From Dermacentor variabilis (Eukaryota; Arthropoda; Arachnida; Ixodida; Ixodidae), in NCBI RefSeq assembly GCF_050947875.1, contig NC_134574.1:157212699-157276698 (forward strand): a DNA stretch of 64,000 bases. Direction: 5' to 3'. Below, piece after piece: positions 12,077 through 24,127 of this stretch (position 1 is its first letter; each line of letters begins with the position of its first letter). The notes under the pieces are model-generated. The model was not told where the DNA came from. It did not search any database and saw only the letters and a list, made by a program, of their open reading frames with translations. The translations under genes and the position numbers were made by a program.

Positions 12077-12549
12077 TTAACGCGATAGCGTTAAGGAGCT
12101 CGTGTCGCAGAAAAGCCGGTGTCGTCGGCGTCGGTGTCGGTGTCGGCGTCCGCGGCGTTGGCCGTGAGCGATAAATCACGGCAGGCACTTCATAAATAAA
12201 AAGCAACTTCCAAGATGGGCTGGGTGGGAATCGAACCAGGGTCTCCGCAGTGTGAGACGGAGACGTTAAACCACTGAGCCACGAGTTCGATGCTTCAAAG
12301 CGGTACAAAAGCGCCTCTAGAGAACGCGGTGTTGCCTTAGAAACTAGCTGTTTCTAAGGCTCAGGCGTGCGTCGCTTGCTCAGGCGCACATTTCGTTGTC
12401 GCGCCGAACGCTGCGTTGCTCGACGCTCACCGCGTCCGATGCGGGGCGCGTAGTCGCTGCGCCGTAGCCCATTGTCTTACACCCCTTGGCGGGTCGACGG
12501 GAACGCTGTCGCGTTCCACTCTTGAAGGCGAAGCTTAAGCGTCCTCCAA
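12077..12549 (-). mobile_element. Palindrome-ended repeat with tRNA-like module, copy 2
   Basis: A 473-bp element that is the inverted counterpart of 25107-25561 and closely similar to it over its length. One end is the palindrome TTAACGCGATAGCGTTAA (12077-12094). The other end reads TTGGAGGACGCTTAAGC on the minus strand and contains a second palindrome, GGAACGCGACAGCGTTCC. The inside holds a tRNA-like head (A box TGGCTCAGTGG, B box GGTTCGATTCC on the minus strand, about 12225-12290) and a (CCGACG)n-like hexanucleotide tract. Unlike copy 3 it contains a perfect 11-bp hairpin at 12334-12360 (GCCTTAGAAAC and its complement). No protein is encoded. Confidence 0.75.
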
Positions 12550-12954
12550 TTTTCTTTCTCGTCCCTTGTGTATAAAGTACCAGATGCAAAATACACTCAA
12601 CTATTTACAAGCGTCCCTCCTGACCGCGTCGCGTCCTCTTATACCTTGTGTCTCTCTTTTCTCTCCAGTCTTCTTCGCCGGATCATAACATTGTTTATCG
12701 CTCTACTCTTCGTCAGGGCTACGTTTGCAGAACAGTGCACTCTCAAAGAAAACTCTAATTGGTTATTCAATCTCCCGTAACTTCATGGATGCCTTCGCAT
12801 TTTGTAATGACAAATCGATGGTTGATATATATGCTGACGAATTCGGCAAACGCTGCTAATTGGTAAAAGATCAGCGTGGAACGCGCCGCCTTCTTGTCAA
12901 AGGGTGTGCAGTAATCGGCACTCGTGTCCGAGTTGGGCGTTTTCTTGCACATTG

Positions 12955-13180
12955 GATTCTATGGGGTGGCAAAGTTACCGCGACGTTCCGTAGCTGAGCA
13001 AGAGGTCGCCGACTCGATTCCCAATGACCTCGTGGTCCCGGGTGAACCACAAAGATGCTCGCGTACATATATTTCGGTTGAGCTTCGCGTTAAAAAAAAA
13101 AAAGCCTCAAATGGTTCGAATTATTCCGGTGCCTTTCACTACGGCACCCGAATCGTGGCGTGCCTGCCTGCTGCCCTAGG
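12955..13180 (+). mobile_element. tRNA-derived SINE, decayed copy 3
   Basis: A degraded tRNA-like head (CGACTCGATTCCC as B box, about 13010-13022) precedes a body with recognisable but mutated SINE phrases: CTCGCGTACATATATTTCGG, an A-run replacing part of the centre, and ATTCCGGTGCCTTTCACTACGG. Order and spacing match the other Ruka-like copies. The many changes make it an old insertion. Confidence 0.55.
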
Positions 13181-13562
13181 CAGCTTCCGGTCACGCGTCT
13201 TATTGACCACGCCGGAACAAAAATGTTGTTTAGACATGCGGAATGTCTGCTTTCAAGTTTCCGGAGAAAAGAAAGGTGCATGATATTCCCTCAAGACTAA
13301 TACCTATATGATATTTCGTACAAGTTACAGCCTACTTGACTTTTGAGGTTGTTGTTATTTGCAGGGAGAATCGAGGTGAAAATGTGCTACTCGCCCTTGT
13401 CTTTCTGTTTCTTCTTTTTCGGCCCGCTAGATTTAGTGGGGCTCCGTCAGTGGGCAAAACCGGAAATCGCGTAAAGCATATATGCTTCTAAATAGCGAAA
13501 TGATCTACATTGCGTAGCTTCGGGACATTAAAACGTGTAATTTATTAAATAGTGGAGAGTAT

Positions 13563-13720
13563 TGTACACTTTTTACGAGGAGGAAAGAGAAAATCAGAAG
13601 GCAGGGAGGCTAACCAGAATAACGTTCGGATTACATCTTTTGGAAACTTGTAAATCTGCTCAGCCCCTTCTCTCCTTTTCTATCTCTCTCTTTTTCTCCC
13701 TCTTTCAAGAGTAGCTACAA
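13563..13720 (+). repeat. GA-associated repeat, copy 2
   Basis: GGCAGGGAGGCTAACCAGA is followed by a diverged CGGATTACATC segment, and a CT-rich stretch closes the block. It lacks the long GA array of the other copies but keeps the central phrase shared with 8851, 20415 and 36489. Confidence 0.45.
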
Positions 13721-13739
13721 CAGCCGACAAAAGAATAGA

Positions 13740-14420
13740 AAAAGACGACCGCCCCACTCCCCCTCATCATCGGAAGCCGATTCCATTCCACGTGCGACGA
13801 CGCAGCGGCTCACCTTGTTAGCAACCTCCGCGAAACACGCCTTTGCTTTCTCGCGCGACTCATTAACGACCAGCCGCGCGTACTCGTTCAAACTCGGGCG
13901 ACGACTTCGCCACGGTCGTTTCTACGCGGCGCCTATGCCGCGTGCAAGCATGCTGGCGCGCATAAGCAATTGCGCCAACGGGGTTTCTCGGCGCGCGAAG
14001 AGCGGCTCCATCGTCCGTCCGCGGCCGTTTCCTCCTGTATACGTGCACGGAGTGGGAGCCGTGATGGATGAAGTGCCAAGACCGGTGCTACGAGGTGGTA
14101 AGCATTGCCGCGTTCATGGATACCCCAGGCGCTTGTCGCCTCTCTCTGAACGGGAAGCCAGAATCCGATTACTTCAACCGCAAGAGACACCTCACTACAA
14201 GCCGGGCTTCGTCCCTCTACCCCCTCCGCCTAACCATCCTTCCCTTCTCTTGACCGCCCGTACCACTGAAGAGGCCTTCTCGAGACCATTTATCAAGGGC
14301 GAGAGCGCCTTTGAAGAAGCCACGACCGTGGAGAATCGCGCGTATCGTTCGCACTAAACGGGAGAGAGCCAGAAGACCACGTGATGATATACGTGATCAT
14401 TCGTGTATCGACGTCGCCTC
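13740..14420. other. CpG-rich stretch without a supported gene
   Basis: A plus-strand frame of about 180 codons (13815-14357) starts at TTG, and an overlapping minus-strand frame is also open. Neither shows a domain. The block could be promoter or exon DNA of an unseen gene, but composition alone explains the open frames. Confidence 0.3.
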
Positions 14421-14426
14421 TACACG

Positions 14427-14574
14427 GTAAAATAATTTACACCCTTAAAAGTGAATAACGGTGTCTATAAAAATAGTCTAACTCGCAGCCCTGCACCCTC
14501 AAAGGGCGTAAGGGTGCGAGTTAGAGACATATTTATACGATTTTTCACGTTTAAGGGGGTAATTTATAAATTAC
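14427..14574 (+). mobile_element. Short TIR element (MITE), copy 1, 148 bp
   Basis: The left end GTAAAATAATTTACACCC with CTTAAAAGTGA is matched by the inverted right end (complement reads GTAATTTATAAATTACCCCC with TTAAACGTGA), giving about 30-bp imperfect terminal inverted repeats. The centre contains a second inverted repeat (CTAACTCGCA ... TGCGAGTTAG) so the whole unit can fold back. No coding capacity; non-autonomous. Related copies lie at 21318-21480 and 54862-54908. Confidence 0.75.
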
Positions 14575-14949
14575 ATTACCGCGTAGCGTACAGCGTGATC
14601 CACTGTTAAAGGGAACACACAAATCAGTGGCTCTCACTTTGCTGACGCCCTAGCTCCAAGTGGCTGCTGAAGCAATGTCAATGCGCACTGCACATATGAG
14701 TGGAAAGGCGTCGGAGCTTTACTACCAACCACAAGGTATCTGCTGCAAATCTAGGCGATTGCCCTCTTGCGAAAGGAAAATCCGGACACGGCTCTGCCCT
14801 CAAGCCTTCCCTGCAACAGCGGACCACTCTGCACATCATTTTAATGTGGAATCATTGTATGCCCCATTACGCGAAAAATTCGTCGGCTTCGGCGTGACCG
14901 AAAGATGGTACTAAAAATGGCAGACGGCGTAAAACGTAAAAGCACTCCA

Positions 14950-15130
14950 AAAAAAATTAATGCTCGGATTCACGGGAAATTTCTGAGGGAGTTTCCTGTA
15001 AACAAATTAAAATATTGGCTTTGAAAAGAAAATTCGGCACATTTCGATTTGGGGGAGGAACGGAACCCGGACCTCTGGGGTGCGAGACGAGGACGCTTCC
15101 GCGGCTCCATGGCGGCTCCATGGCGGCTCC
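14950..15130 (-). mobile_element. tRNA-like SINE with (TGGCGGCTCCA)n head
   Basis: On the minus strand a tRNA-like segment carries GTCCTCGTCTCGCACC (anticodon-arm-like) and a B-box-like GGGTTCCGTTCC, followed by an A/T-rich body that ends in a T-rich stretch near 14950. The head is preceded by a short tandem duplication of TGGCGGCTCCA at 15103-15130. The B box is imperfect, so I treat this as a decayed SINE. Boundaries are approximate. Confidence 0.4.
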
Positions 15131-15547
15131 ACTGTTCTGGCTTACTAAAGGTGTGCCTACGGTGCGTGCGTAATTGGGCACGTGACGGCGCATACCACGT
15201 GGGCTAGGTGGCGCCACGTCACGAGTGTTTAAAACGAGTACGTTCATGACGTTCCGAGGTCTGCGAACGGCATAATGCTTCCACCTTCCCAGACGGAAGC
15301 AGTCTTAAGTGTCTCTGCCAAAATTTTGTTTCGTTTTCTGTTATTTGTTTCCTAGTTTGCACGTGGCCAATTAGTCATGTTCTGGTAGTCCTTACTCGAC
15401 ATGAAGTTGTGCAATTGAGGGGGAAAGCACAGTGATACCAAAATTTTTATGGAAATACGTAATGAGGAGCGCGAGGCCTTTATTGAACTCAGCCCTACAG
15501 ACCTCTGAAACCAACCTCAGGCAGACCTCTCTGCCATTTTGTTAATT

Positions 15548-15588
<41 letters not shown>

Positions 15589-16186
15589 GTGCTCGGTTCA
15601 GTTACATTCTTACGTCGTGCTAAGTTATTTACATTTTTCAGCATGTTGTACAAGTTTGATAGCTACAACGTCAACAATAGTCAGCAAGCCAACCAGTATT
15701 TCATTTGCAATAAAAATGCTGCGCAAAGAGCCAGGGAAAACGCTGTGCTATAGCACCTTGAGTTATCTTGGCCTCTTGGTGTACACACGGGACAAGCAAC
15801 AATGCACACGATATAACTGACATAGATATGTAAGTTGAAATATAAAGAAAGATTTAAATGCGCGTTTCTTTGTCAATTTTTTGTTTGTCTTTATTTTAGA
15901 CTTTATTGAATTATTTTTTTCATAATTGCCTGTGGCAGACAGCATAATTATGGCCTTTAAACTAGATTACTTGAAGCAGCGCGCATTATTTGCCCGATAA
16001 ATCTAGACGCGAAATCGTCTAATTCACGAACATCGCTAATTAAATTTTAACAATAACCTTACGGTACATTGCACCTTACAAATTGCAGCTGGCGTGTCTG
16101 CAAGGAGCTCCCTATATGCAAGGTGCAGCTGTGAAGGCTGCTTCGTCGGGCATTAGAGACAGTTGGAAGCGAGACTGTATACCTGG
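15131..16186. other. Unassigned DNA with a (CT)n array
   Basis: (CT)n microsatellite at about 15549-15584. Otherwise nothing recognised; open frames are short and domain-free. Confidence 0.45.
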
Positions 16187-16640
16187 TGTTTCATCCAACT
16201 TGGACCAAACTATAATATAGGCTGGTACCGCTTAGACGATTTAGGCGAATTGTATATTGTTCCCAGCCCACCTGAGTTACTCAAACTGCTGTTTGAAGTG
16301 TCATTACTTATTTAATTAGTCAACTTAAATGGTGCAAAAATTTTTGAAATTCGTTTTGGTACATTAGTTGTATTTGAAGGTTTCTAAGCAAGTGTTGTTT
16401 ACGAGTCGTTATACTTCGTGCAATTTTTATCAAATAGCAGCGTGTTTGCACTTTGTAATGTTTATCTTGCCAGAACTTCTGAAATGGCATTTGGTTACAA
16501 CTGCGATTCACTTGGTATTGTTTATGAATAATGAGTCCACTAGTGTTATTTTCTCTTTTAAACGTACTAAACTATTCGCTGTATTACAAAATGCTACTGA
16601 CGTTATCGCACAGCAAACGCTACCGGCCTGTGTATTGTTT
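16187..16640 (+). repeat. Repeat starting GGTGTTTCATCCAACTT
   Basis: The phrase GTGTTTCATCCAACTTGGAC opens an AT-rich stretch with TTACTTATTTAATTAGTCAACTT. A related opening, GGGCGTTTCGCGTAACTTC, with a similar TTAGTTAATTAACCAAG core, occurs at 31740. Sequences beginning CAGGGTGTTTC are common at the ends of arthropod repeats, so these are probably two diverged members of one family. The right boundary is uncertain and no protein is seen. Confidence 0.35.
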
Positions 16641-19600
16641 ACCCTGGGCTTTCGTTAAGCTGCTTTGACAGCTTTCCCCATGCCCAGGTGTCTTTCCAGT
16701 TCACCCCTGTTCAAGAAAATACAATTGAATTTACTTGAATGGAAACGAATTTAATCGAGTGCCCAGATGTGGCCTTGCCGTCGCCTTCGACATTTTCCGT
16801 CAATACGCGCCGCGAGAAAGACGAACCTCCGAAGCCGCTTTTAATTTACCTCAACGTGGGACCTCCACCGCATCTCGCGTTTCAGTTCTCATATTTTTTT
16901 TTCTTTCTTACATTCCGCGGACGGCTTGTATGCGGCGACAAAGACGTCTGGCGCAGAGCAAACAGGGCCGCACGCGTCCAGCCGTTGCGTGACCGCTCTT
17001 TCCAAGCCATGCCAGGCCCAGCGCTGCGTTACGCTCAAGCATAACGTTTACCCGCACCACACACTTCACGAGAAATCAATGGGATTATAGATCCGAGACT
17101 GCGCGTATGCTCGGTGATAGCCTGGCCTTTACTTAAAGGGCATACACTCCCGTGTCATGTTGATCCGTCTCTTTTATATACATACATATATATTGATTCT
17201 TCAGGCGCGCCCTCCTTTTTTTTACGCTTGTCCTTGCGTTTATCGCCGCTGTCGATTTCAATGGGTAACACGACCGCGGGACTTATTAGAAGCGGCTCGG
17301 GTCACAGCGCGACACGCTCGATAATCAATGCTCCTAAATGACGGCAGAACCCTCTGCGTTCGTTCGTTCGTTCTCTCGAACGAAAAACACGAACTACACG
17401 ACAAAAGTAAGGGGGGGAGGGGGGGGGGACAAGCTGCGTTGTGAGTCAGCAGCGGGTTGTAGGCAGGCAGTTGAACGCTATATTGCGAACACGCAATGTT
17501 TGCTGGCCGCCAGAGTTGCGCGCTTTGTTTGGCCGCTCGGATGTGATCGCGACCTTTCTTTGGAGAGTGTAGCTTGTTTGTCCGCAGGGAAGATCACGTG
17601 ACGAGATGCTTCTGAGGCGTTGATTGCTTGCCTCGGGAGTTCGAAGGGAATTGTTGGCATCGGAGAATAGACGTTTCGTCATCGCGCTATATGTTCCCTC
17701 GGAGCGAATATAGAATTTTCGGGGTTCACTTCGTTCAGTCACTCCGGCCATTTTCGGCAAGGCTATAGGTGTGCTTGCCAAGGGAGGTCGCTGGCGGCTG
17801 TTGCACTCTGTACCGTCGCTGATTAAACCTATAGTATACTGGATTGTATTAGGAGCGCCGTTTGCCATGGGATGGAATCGACGAGTGCGTTGTGAAAGGT
17901 CGTTCTTAATTACTTACTCGTCCGCGACGCTATGTTACGTTTCGTGAACAAATAATGTGCTCATTTTGTGACCTGTTTACCTAGGCTACCTTGACGCTGC
18001 GAAGAAGAAAGATATGAAATTGTAGGTATCCGTCCATACGCGTCCTGTCGCGCTATCGAATTCCAAGATATTATGTAAACGTGTTTTTTTTTCCTTTCGT
18101 CGCCTAACCGCCAACAAATATCGGTACATAGAAAGTGAAATAGCTGAACAAAGTCTCGTCGAAAAGTTTCCACTGTCTCGAAGAGTGTTGGAGTACAGCA
18201 GTTTGTTTGGCTTTCCGGATATTTTTTTTCTTAGCGCGCAACATAATCCGCATCTTACGGACAGCACAACTCAGGCACAGCAGTCCTAACGTTCCCCCCC
18301 CCCCTTTTCTGTTCTCCCTGTCTTTTTCTTCAACGGTGGCGAGCTCCACACCTCTTCACTTTCGACCTATGCTTAGCTGAACCATGTTCTAGCTTCTGTA
18401 GGGCCTCGCGCTTTCAGGCCGGCGTTACTGCAAATACGGACGCACGAAAAAATACCGCACGAACAACAACGACAAAAAGAACGCAATCATCTGTAGAGTG
18501 AGAAAGCAGTTTGAAAGTTGAAAGTTGCGCAGTGGCCGGGATATTTCAAGCGTCCCTCATAACTGTACGTAAAGCACCATTTGGCGCGCTCTCTGGCGGA
18601 AATTGCGCTCAGCTTAGCTCGTCCTCCCCCCCCGCTCCCCCCCCCCCCAAAAAAAAAGGAATAAAACATTGAAAAAGCAAAAAGTCGTGAGGCACAGAGG
18701 CTATACACGAGTTATCTAAGGAGCTCTCCCAAAAATCTCACGCGTCCGGCAAAGCTGACGCGTGCGCCCGTTAACTTCACTTTCACACTTCTCACACCCG
18801 GGGACACAGTAAAGGCGCGGGCAGCACCACAGCAACAACGAGCGCGGCAAAAACGCGATTTACGCAGCCAATGTTCAAATAAAGGTCGCACCTATAGCTG
18901 TCCACCTTTCTGTTCTATTTCCTCTCAACCCCTCCAAAAAGTGGTCCTCCCCCTCCCCCCCCCCCCCCTCCGCCCACCCGCCTACCTCTTAAGAAATAAA
19001 AAAAAGTGAGCAATTGAGAGAGACAACGGAAACGGAGGGACATATTCTCCAGCCAAATACACGGTTGCGTCCCACGTATGCTACGGTATATGTACTCGGC
19101 ACTTCTGACCACTCCGGATTCGGCAGCAAGTGCAACGGTAACTCTGGGAGGCAAGGCAGGCAGCTGCAGGCAACGACTGTCAACGCCACTTTGTTTTCAG
19201 TTTAGAAAGACAAACACGGGGCACCGCGTACGTCTGTAAATGAACGAGTGTCTATTGGCGTTGCGTTTGTTTTTGTCGGCCAGGCGGCGGACTGCGAGTT
19301 GTCGCTGAAAGCCGCGCTGTGAAACAAAGACGCGAGGGATGACTCCAGCTTCCCGGGAACGACAGCCCGGGAGCCAGCACTTCAAACTTGCTCACAGAGC
19401 AACCCGCTTGCAACTGTCCGTTACAACAGCGAAAAAAAAAAAAAACTTTTCATAGCAGGTGTACTCGCGAGGAGTTTGGAAACCGGAATAAATGCAGTTC
19501 GGTGCGCTTAAGAAGAGCAAAAGAAATGCCCCAGGAACTGACGCAAGCTTTTAGGCGCAAAGTATAGAGAGGCCTGTAAGGTGCTGTGTATACTGTATAT

Positions 19601-19999
19601 AGTCTTCCTCTGGGCGAACTGCTGGTTTGTTGCAAACTGCATGGCCGGACCATTCAGGAGGAAACTGGGATTTTGCTTTTTCTTTTCTTTCGCTTCAGAA
19701 ACGTCGTTGTATCGGAGGAGCAAGCCAGGATAATACAAAGGAAGAAGAAGCATTCTTTTTTTCTTATTTATACACACAGATAAGTGGAGGTGTTTGAGCG
19801 AAAAGCCGCGACGAACGGCTTGAGGAGTTCTCCACCTCCTGTAACAACATCCTAATCTGGAATTTACGCGACAAGTATGCGGCACACTTTTCTATGCGCA
19901 GCCCACTATCTACTCTCTGTTTTCTTTTTTCTTTTTGTTCTCATCGTTTAATTCATGCTCGGCTTTTACTTACTGCAGCCTGTATAGTGGCGCAAGTAA
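16641..19999. other. Unassigned DNA with C-tracts
   Basis: No gene or repeat boundary supported. Poly-C/C-rich tracts occur near 18296-18304, 18626-18648 and 18940-18969, and a G-rich tract at 17411-17429. A small inverted repeat of CGTTCGTTCG/CGAACGAA type lies near 17359-17388. The longest frame (140 codons, minus, about 17446-17868) has no recognisable feature. Confidence 0.45.
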
Positions 20000-20285
20000 C
20001 AACTCCGCTCAACCTCGCCGCGGTGGATAACGGCTATGGTGTTGCGCTGCCAAGCATGAGGTCGCGCCATCAAATCCCGGCCACGGCGGCCATACATCGA
20101 TGGGGACGATATTAAAAAAAAAAAAAAGGACGCCACTGTCCCGCGCATTCGGGTGGCACGTCAAAGATCCTCTGGTGGTCAAAAATTAATTCGGAGTCCG
20201 AAACTACAGCGCGCCTCACAATTAAATCGTGCTTCTGGCCTGTAAAACTCCTGAATTCAATTAAATTCAATTCAATTCCGCTCAA
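20000..20285 (+). mobile_element. tRNA-derived SINE (Ruka-like), copy 4, with target-site duplication
   Basis: Plus-strand head from about 20016 (GCCGCGGTGGATAACGGC), with a mutated B box (ATCAAATCCC), then an A-run where part of the body is lost, then CACGTCAAAGATCCTCTGG and TGGTCAAAAATTAATTCGGA, and a TTCAATT-rich tail. CAACTCCGCTCAA at 20000-20012 is matched by CAATTCCGCTCAA at 20273-20285, a 13-bp target-site duplication with one difference. Confidence 0.8.
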
Positions 20286-20412
20286 ATATTTTCTTCGGTA
20301 AATACTTTTCTTGGGCTCTGCAGCTTTTAAAATGTCGGAAAGGAGAAAGAGACACAAACTGTTCCAGAAAATTTGTCAGGGACGGTAAGCGGAAGCTAAC
20401 CCCTTTGCGCAC

Positions 20413-20413
<1 letters not shown>

Positions 20414-20454
<41 letters not shown>

Positions 20455-20521
20455 CAAGTGAAAGAAAAGCAGGGAGGTTAACCAGAGCTAAAGCCTCCGG
20501 TTTGCTACCCTGCAAATCGCA
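20414..20521 (+). repeat. (GA)n microsatellite plus GA-associated repeat, copy 3
   Basis: (GA)n at 20414-20452, then AAGCAGGGAGGTTAACCAGA and CCGGTTTGCTACCCTGCA. It is the cleanest of the four copies of this unit. Confidence 0.65.
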
Positions 20522-20866
20522 CTAAAGCTTCCTTTGAAATTTTGCCCAGGACTGCAGGCGCACATACTGTATGCGAAACGGACGAAGCCTAGCTGTGTGC
20601 ATTTGAGACCCCATTATTAGGCGCTGTCTCTAGAGAAACTATTATGGCGCACTGAACTTACGTTCAAAAAAAAAGAAGAAAGTGAATATAATAGCAACAT
20701 ATTGTCGCTTCTGTAAGCAAGTGTAATGTTCGACATTCATTTTATAGTCCTCTTTATTTCTGATCGCGGTACCTCGACAAAAACTGTATCGTCATTGTTG
20801 CCGTCGAGGCAGCATAACAGTTTCAGACTGTATATCCCATTCCCAAGACGCTGTATTAAAGCATCT

Positions 20867-21002
<136 letters not shown>

Positions 21003-21317
21003 CAGGGGTATATTCTAAATAGGCAGCGGCACAGACGAGACGGCGTCGATGGCAGTGGAATGCTACATGGCGCTATCAGATTAGCAGAGCAAGAAAAGCT
21101 GTATTAATGGGAGAAAAGTGAAGAAGTCAGGCTGAGTGGCGTTGCTCTGTAGCATGCTAATCCACGCTGGGGTAAGTGCCTGGAGAAACGGGAGAGACAG
21201 GGTAGGAAGATAGAGGCGCTACGGAGCAGATAATGATTATAGCTGCTGCACAGTCTACTGCTGCGCAAAGTTTGTGGGCACAGCATAGAGTCGCCTGTCC
21301 CAGGCTGCAGGCATACA

Positions 21318-21480
21318 ACTAAAATAATTTACGCCTTGAAAAGTGAATAAGGGTGTAAATCTGTCTACCTCATGCCATTATTACTCACCCCCTCCCCCAG
21401 AGAAAAAGAAAGGATGCAAGGGTGAGAATTACCAGACTGATTTACACCCGTATAAAATTTTCAGAGTGTAAGTTATTTTG
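21318..21480 (+). mobile_element. Short TIR element (MITE), copy 2, about 162 bp
   Basis: The left end CTAAAATAATTTACGCC then GAAAAGTGAATAAGGGTG pairs with the inverted right end (CCAAAATAACTTACACTC on the complement). About 40 bp of imperfect terminal inverted repeats belong to the same family as 14427-14574. The centre includes a C-rich tract and no open frame. Confidence 0.75.
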
Positions 21481-22346
21481 GAAGCACTGACTGTCGGACG
21501 TGTTGTAATTTCATACTCAAAGAAGAATGGCACATGAGGAACTGGGGCGAGATAGAGAAGTACGAACGAGGGTAGTAATTTATTTTACAGTTAACGGTAA
21601 TCATTGGGAGACATACGCGTGTTTCCCGATGCGGACTTTGACTGACGACGATGACAACAACAAAGAAGAAACAGAAGAAGTACAGCAGCCTGACGCTTTA
21701 GCGCTACACCGTGGAAGCCCGCGGGGATCGAAGGAGTAATTCTCAGCATTTGCACGCATCTGCGAGCCATGAATCTGGGAGACCACGTAAAAGGTCCGGG
21801 GGAGGGGGGGGGGTCAAGGTTGTTTTTACCGCGCAGAGGAATCGGCAAAAGAAACAAATGCGCTCACTGCAAACCTAAGCCAAAAGATGGGGAAGTTCAT
21901 GAAGGTCAATCCAGAAACCTTACATTACAAACGCTCCTGAAAAATCATTGACGGTTGGGAAGGAAACGAAGTGACACTGCAATTGTTAATTGAGCTTTAG
22001 CTTTGCGTAGTGAATGATAGGTAACCCTGATAACGAGCGCCTCTACCGGGCCCCACTTCGCCTCTGAAAGGGGACCGCGCACGCTGAAGTCCACACGCAC
22101 AGCTCAAGAGGGTTCGCCCTTGCGATAGAAATAACCCAATAACTGAAAAATAAATTATTGTCGTTTTCGGACGAATCATTGTTCATGGAAGAATACTGAT
22201 GTTACTTTTTTGCCATAAATTTAGCAACACGCTAAAGCTTCATAATGAAACTTGCAACTCAAAGGCGCACATCGAAAATGATCTGTACGACGTTTGACGT
22301 GAAATGCTTTGAATAACTTAATCAATCAATGGTGACGTAACTTCGA
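21481..22346. other. Unassigned DNA
   Basis: No gene or repeat supported. A G-rich tract lies at about 21798-21812. Confidence 0.45.
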
Positions 22347-22472
<126 letters not shown>

Positions 22473-23160
22473 TTATCTCCACTGCAGGATGAAGGCCTCT
22501 CTCTGCATTCTTCGTTCCACCGCTCTTTGCGCGGTCCTTAACTTGTTCTCAAGCTTCTTTGTCAGTCTCCAAGTCTCTGCCCCATATGTCAGCCCATGTA
22601 AAATGCACTGATTGTGTACCTTCCTTTTCAATGATAACGGTAAGCTTCCAGTCAGGAGCTCACGATGTCTGCCGTATGTGATCCAACCCATTTTTATTCT
22701 GTGAATTTCTTTCTCATACTCAGGGTTCCCTGCGATTAGTTAACCGAGGTAAACGTACTCCTTCACAGACTCTAGAGGGTGACTTGCGATCTTGAACTCT
22801 TGTTCCCTTTCCCAGTTATTTATGATTATCTTTGTCTTCTGCACATTAATCTTCAGCCCCACTCTTACACTCTCCCTATTAAGGTCCTCAATCATTTGTT
22901 GTAACTCGTCCGCAGTGTTGCTGAATAGAACAATGTCATCGGCAAACCGAAGGTTGCTGAGGTATTCGCCTACGATTCTTACTCCTAAACCTTCCCACTT
23001 AAATAGCTTGAATACTTCTTTCAAGCATGCAGTGTATAGCATTGTGTACAGTATTGTACTCTGCGGATTTCTTGATAAACTGAATAATGACATGGTTGTG
23101 ATCCATTGTAGAATATCCCTTGCTGAAGCCAGCCTGTTCCCTTGGTTGACTAAAGTCCAG
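22473..23160 (-). pseudogene. Reverse transcriptase remnant of the RTE element, motif A and B region missing
   Basis: The minus strand reads EQAGF-like residues with YSTMDHN at about 23110-23155, and then KKSAEYN. It then jumps to MLYTACLKEVFKLFKWEGL and SNLRFADDIVLF, which carries the FADD catalytic motif C. The segment that should hold motif A (DYEKAFD) and motif B (RQGD..SP), present in the copy at 49334-49846, is absent. The polypeptide ends with the GAETWRLT C-terminal region. Without motif A the polymerase active site is incomplete. Confidence 0.75.
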
Positions 23161-23509
23161 TGTTGCCCTTATTGTATTAGAGATTATTTTGGTAAATATT
23201 TTATATAATACTGGGAGTAGGCTAATGGGCCTATAATTTTTCAGTCTTAACCTTTCCCTTCTTGTGGATTAGTATAATGTTTGCATTCTTCCAGTCTTCT
23301 GGGACTCTTGCAGTCGATAGACACTTCGTATAGAGAGCTGCCAGTTTTTCTTGCAATATGTCTCATCCATCTTTGATTAAATCGACTGTTATTCCTTCTT
23401 CTCCTGCCGCTTTTCCCCGTTTCATGTCTTGCAAGGCCCTTCTGACCTCACCTCTAGTTATAGGAGGAGTTTCTGTATCCTATTCATTATTGTTTCGAAT
23501 GGAGTACTC

Positions 23510-24118
23510 CTAATTCCTCTGGGTACTGTACAGGTCAGTACAGAATTCTTCCGCTGCTTTTACTATATCTTCGAGATTGCTGATGATATTACCCTGCTTA
23601 TCTTTCAGTGCATACATCTTGGTTTGTCCTATACCAAGTTTCTTTCTCACTGATTTCAGGCTGCGTCCATTTTTTACGGCTTCTTCAGTATTCCTCACGC
23701 TATAATTTCGAATATCACTTATTTTCACCTTGTTGAACAGTTTTGACAGTTCTGCGAATTCTGTCTTATTTCTTGAGTTTGACACTTTCATTCTTTGTCG
23801 TTTCTTTGCTAGGTCCTTTGTTACTTGGGATAGATTGCCTACTGGTTTCCTCAGTGCCCTACCTCCCACTACAATTTCTGCCTCTGAAGCCAGCCTCGTT
23901 ACGGTGTCATTCATTACCTGTATGTCATCATCATCATCTCTCTGTTCTAAGGCTGCATATTTGTTTGCAAATACCAGCCTGAATTTGCCTGCTTTTACCC
24001 TTACTGCCTCTAAGCTGACCTGTTTCTTCTTGACCAATTTTAATTTTTCTCTGTTCAAACTGAGGTGAATACTAGCCCTCACTAACCTATGATCACTGCA
24101 CTTTACCATACCTATCAC
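23510..24118 (-). pseudogene. RTE endonuclease C-terminus and linker (203 codons open)
   Basis: This uninterrupted stretch starts with GMVKCSDHRLVRASIHLSL, where SDH is the last catalytic motif of the endonuclease fold. It continues through a charged, Lys-rich linker and ends near EEFCTDLYSTQ, the region that precedes the RT fingers in RTE proteins. It is the longest intact part of the element. A run of five Asp residues (about residue 62-66) is unusual for a conserved protein and may reflect GAT slippage. A frame change separates it from the endonuclease piece upstream. Confidence 0.75.
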
Positions 24119-24127
24119 TTCTACATC

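Noticed and set aside
12215..12290. Functional tRNA gene (A and B boxes intact)
   Set aside because: The A and B boxes are good, but the acceptor arms do not pair convincingly and the same segment sits inside the matching repeat at 25107-25561, so it is part of a mobile element.
13815..14357. 180-codon plus-strand frame as a gene
   Set aside because: Starts at TTG in CpG-rich DNA, overlaps open minus frames and has no recognised domain.
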